From IMG/VR virus record IMGVR_UViG_3300008259_000013, positions 92,172 to 156,171 of that record: a DNA stretch of 64,000 nucleotides; one strand, 5' to 3'. The notes beneath the pieces are model-generated. The model had not been told where the DNA came from. It ran no database searches and saw nothing but the letters and a program-made list of their open reading frames with translations. Origin of the DNA: a virus. Positions within the stretch are counted from its first letter, which is position 1. Each line of letters opens with the position of its first letter. The position numbers were made by a program, and so were the translations under genes. Of this stretch, positions 62,791 through 64,000 are shown one piece after another.

Positions 62791-63233
62791 TATCTTTCCC
62801 TTTCTAAGAAATAGGTGAAATATTGAGAGGATATGTAAGGCCTTGGAGACTGAGAAGAAATAAACTTATACATCAAATCATTAATCGTAACATAAAGAGT
62901 TTTGCCATTATTTTGTATGAAGTCATTTGCATCGCTCTTGATTTTTATTTCGACTTCTCCTTTATCTATTTTATTTTCCGCTTCATCTAATCTGTCTTGA
63001 GATTGTTTTTTAGTAGAAGTTACTAAAGCAGAGAATACTCCTGTTACTGGAGTATAGTTAATATTATCTATGTCTGACCTCTCGTTGTAGCCAAACATTC
63101 TTGGCTGGGCTATATTAATGATGTCGATTTTTGCTTCTTTGTAAATGACTATATCCTGCTTGAAAGTATCAAACAGGTTGGTCATTCCTTTTTCGAAACT
63201 AGCCTTTTGCGCGGCAGACAGTAAAGAAGCCAT
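62790..63233 (-). CDS. Probable head-closure/connector protein (147 residues)
   Basis: Small alpha-plus-beta protein with the outline of head-tail connector (head-closure) proteins: an N-terminal helix (AQKASFEKGMTNLFDTFKQD), a short strand run (DIVIYKEAKIDII), a loop, a strand pair (KGEVEIKIKSDANDF, GKTLYVTINDLMYKFIS) and a C-terminal FTYFLERER. Members of that group typically include a paired hairpin such as this. It precedes the gp10-like gene with a one-base overlap. The assignment is tentative. No Shine-Dalgarno sequence is present; an 11-base ATTACACTATA element lies 8-18 bases upstream. Confidence 0.4.
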   Translation of the reverse strand: MASLLSAAQKASFEKGMTNLFDTFKQDIVIYKEAKIDIINIAQPRMFGYNERSDIDNINYTPVTGVFSALVTSTKKQSQDRLDEAENKIDKGEVEIKIKSDANDFIQNNGKTLYVTINDLMYKFISSQSPRPYISSQYFTYFLERER

Positions 63234-63273
63234 ATTTTTTATTACACTATATGAAAAAAAATAGTTTTAAATA

Positions 63274-64000
<727 letters not shown>

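Overview
The window is a 64 kb piece of a tailed-phage genome (Caudoviricetes, siphovirus-like), AT-rich and very tightly packed, with no gene-free stretch longer than about 100 bases. Both ends cut through genes. I saw no capsid, portal, terminase, lysis, integrase, tRNA or CRISPR features, so these must lie elsewhere if present. All three stop codons end genes, so the code looks standard. The host cannot be named from this sequence.

Left half, plus strand (1-16988). First comes a sugar-nucleotide cassette (1-3438): the end of a DegT-type aminotransferase, a heptose-7-phosphate-type GHMP kinase, a small cytidylyltransferase, an Mpo1-like membrane protein and a GDP-mannose-4,6-dehydratase-like enzyme. 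Genome-maintenance genes follow (3457-13271): an unknown small protein, a RecA-type recombinase, a PD-(D/E)XK VSR-like nuclease, a DnaB-type helicase, a TOPRIM primase, a Cas4/RecB-like nuclease, a DNA polymerase III alpha split into PHP, proofreading exonuclease and polymerase genes, and a probable ssDNA-binding protein. Two glycosyltransferase genes (13265-16281) and a probable annealing protein (16296-16988) close the half. Four points in this half carry the same promoter layout: TTGACW, 17 bases, a CATAAT-like -10, then a start codon only 5-7 bases later. This predicts leaderless mRNAs. Most remaining plus-strand genes overlap their upstream neighbour by 1-20 bases and have weak or no Shine-Dalgarno sequences.

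Right half, minus strand (16989-64000, transcribed right to left). In transcription order: a collagen-like fibre ending in an S74 chaperone domain (partial), two probable neck proteins, a structural protein, the major tail tube protein (followed by a clear Rho-independent terminator), a small protein, two presumed tail-assembly chaperone genes in one frame separated by a single TAA, a 3511-residue tape measure protein, two related distal-tail-like proteins, a LamG-like protein, a large hub-like protein, and then a series of large baseplate or fibre proteins (up to 3238 residues), ending with a small Cys-rich protein. The two halves converge with no base between their stop codons.

Most interesting: (1) the tape measure is punctuated by 12 copies of a G-x-V/I-P-N-F-A motif that mark off domain-sized segments, at least one of which looks like an ATP-grasp enzyme domain; (2) the recurrent leaderless promoter; (3) the three-gene polymerase III with the exonuclease placed exactly at the PHP/polymerase joint; (4) a phage heptose-nucleotide cassette together with heptosyltransferase-like proteins; (5) a chaperone pair that could be joined by stop-codon readthrough rather than the usual frameshift.
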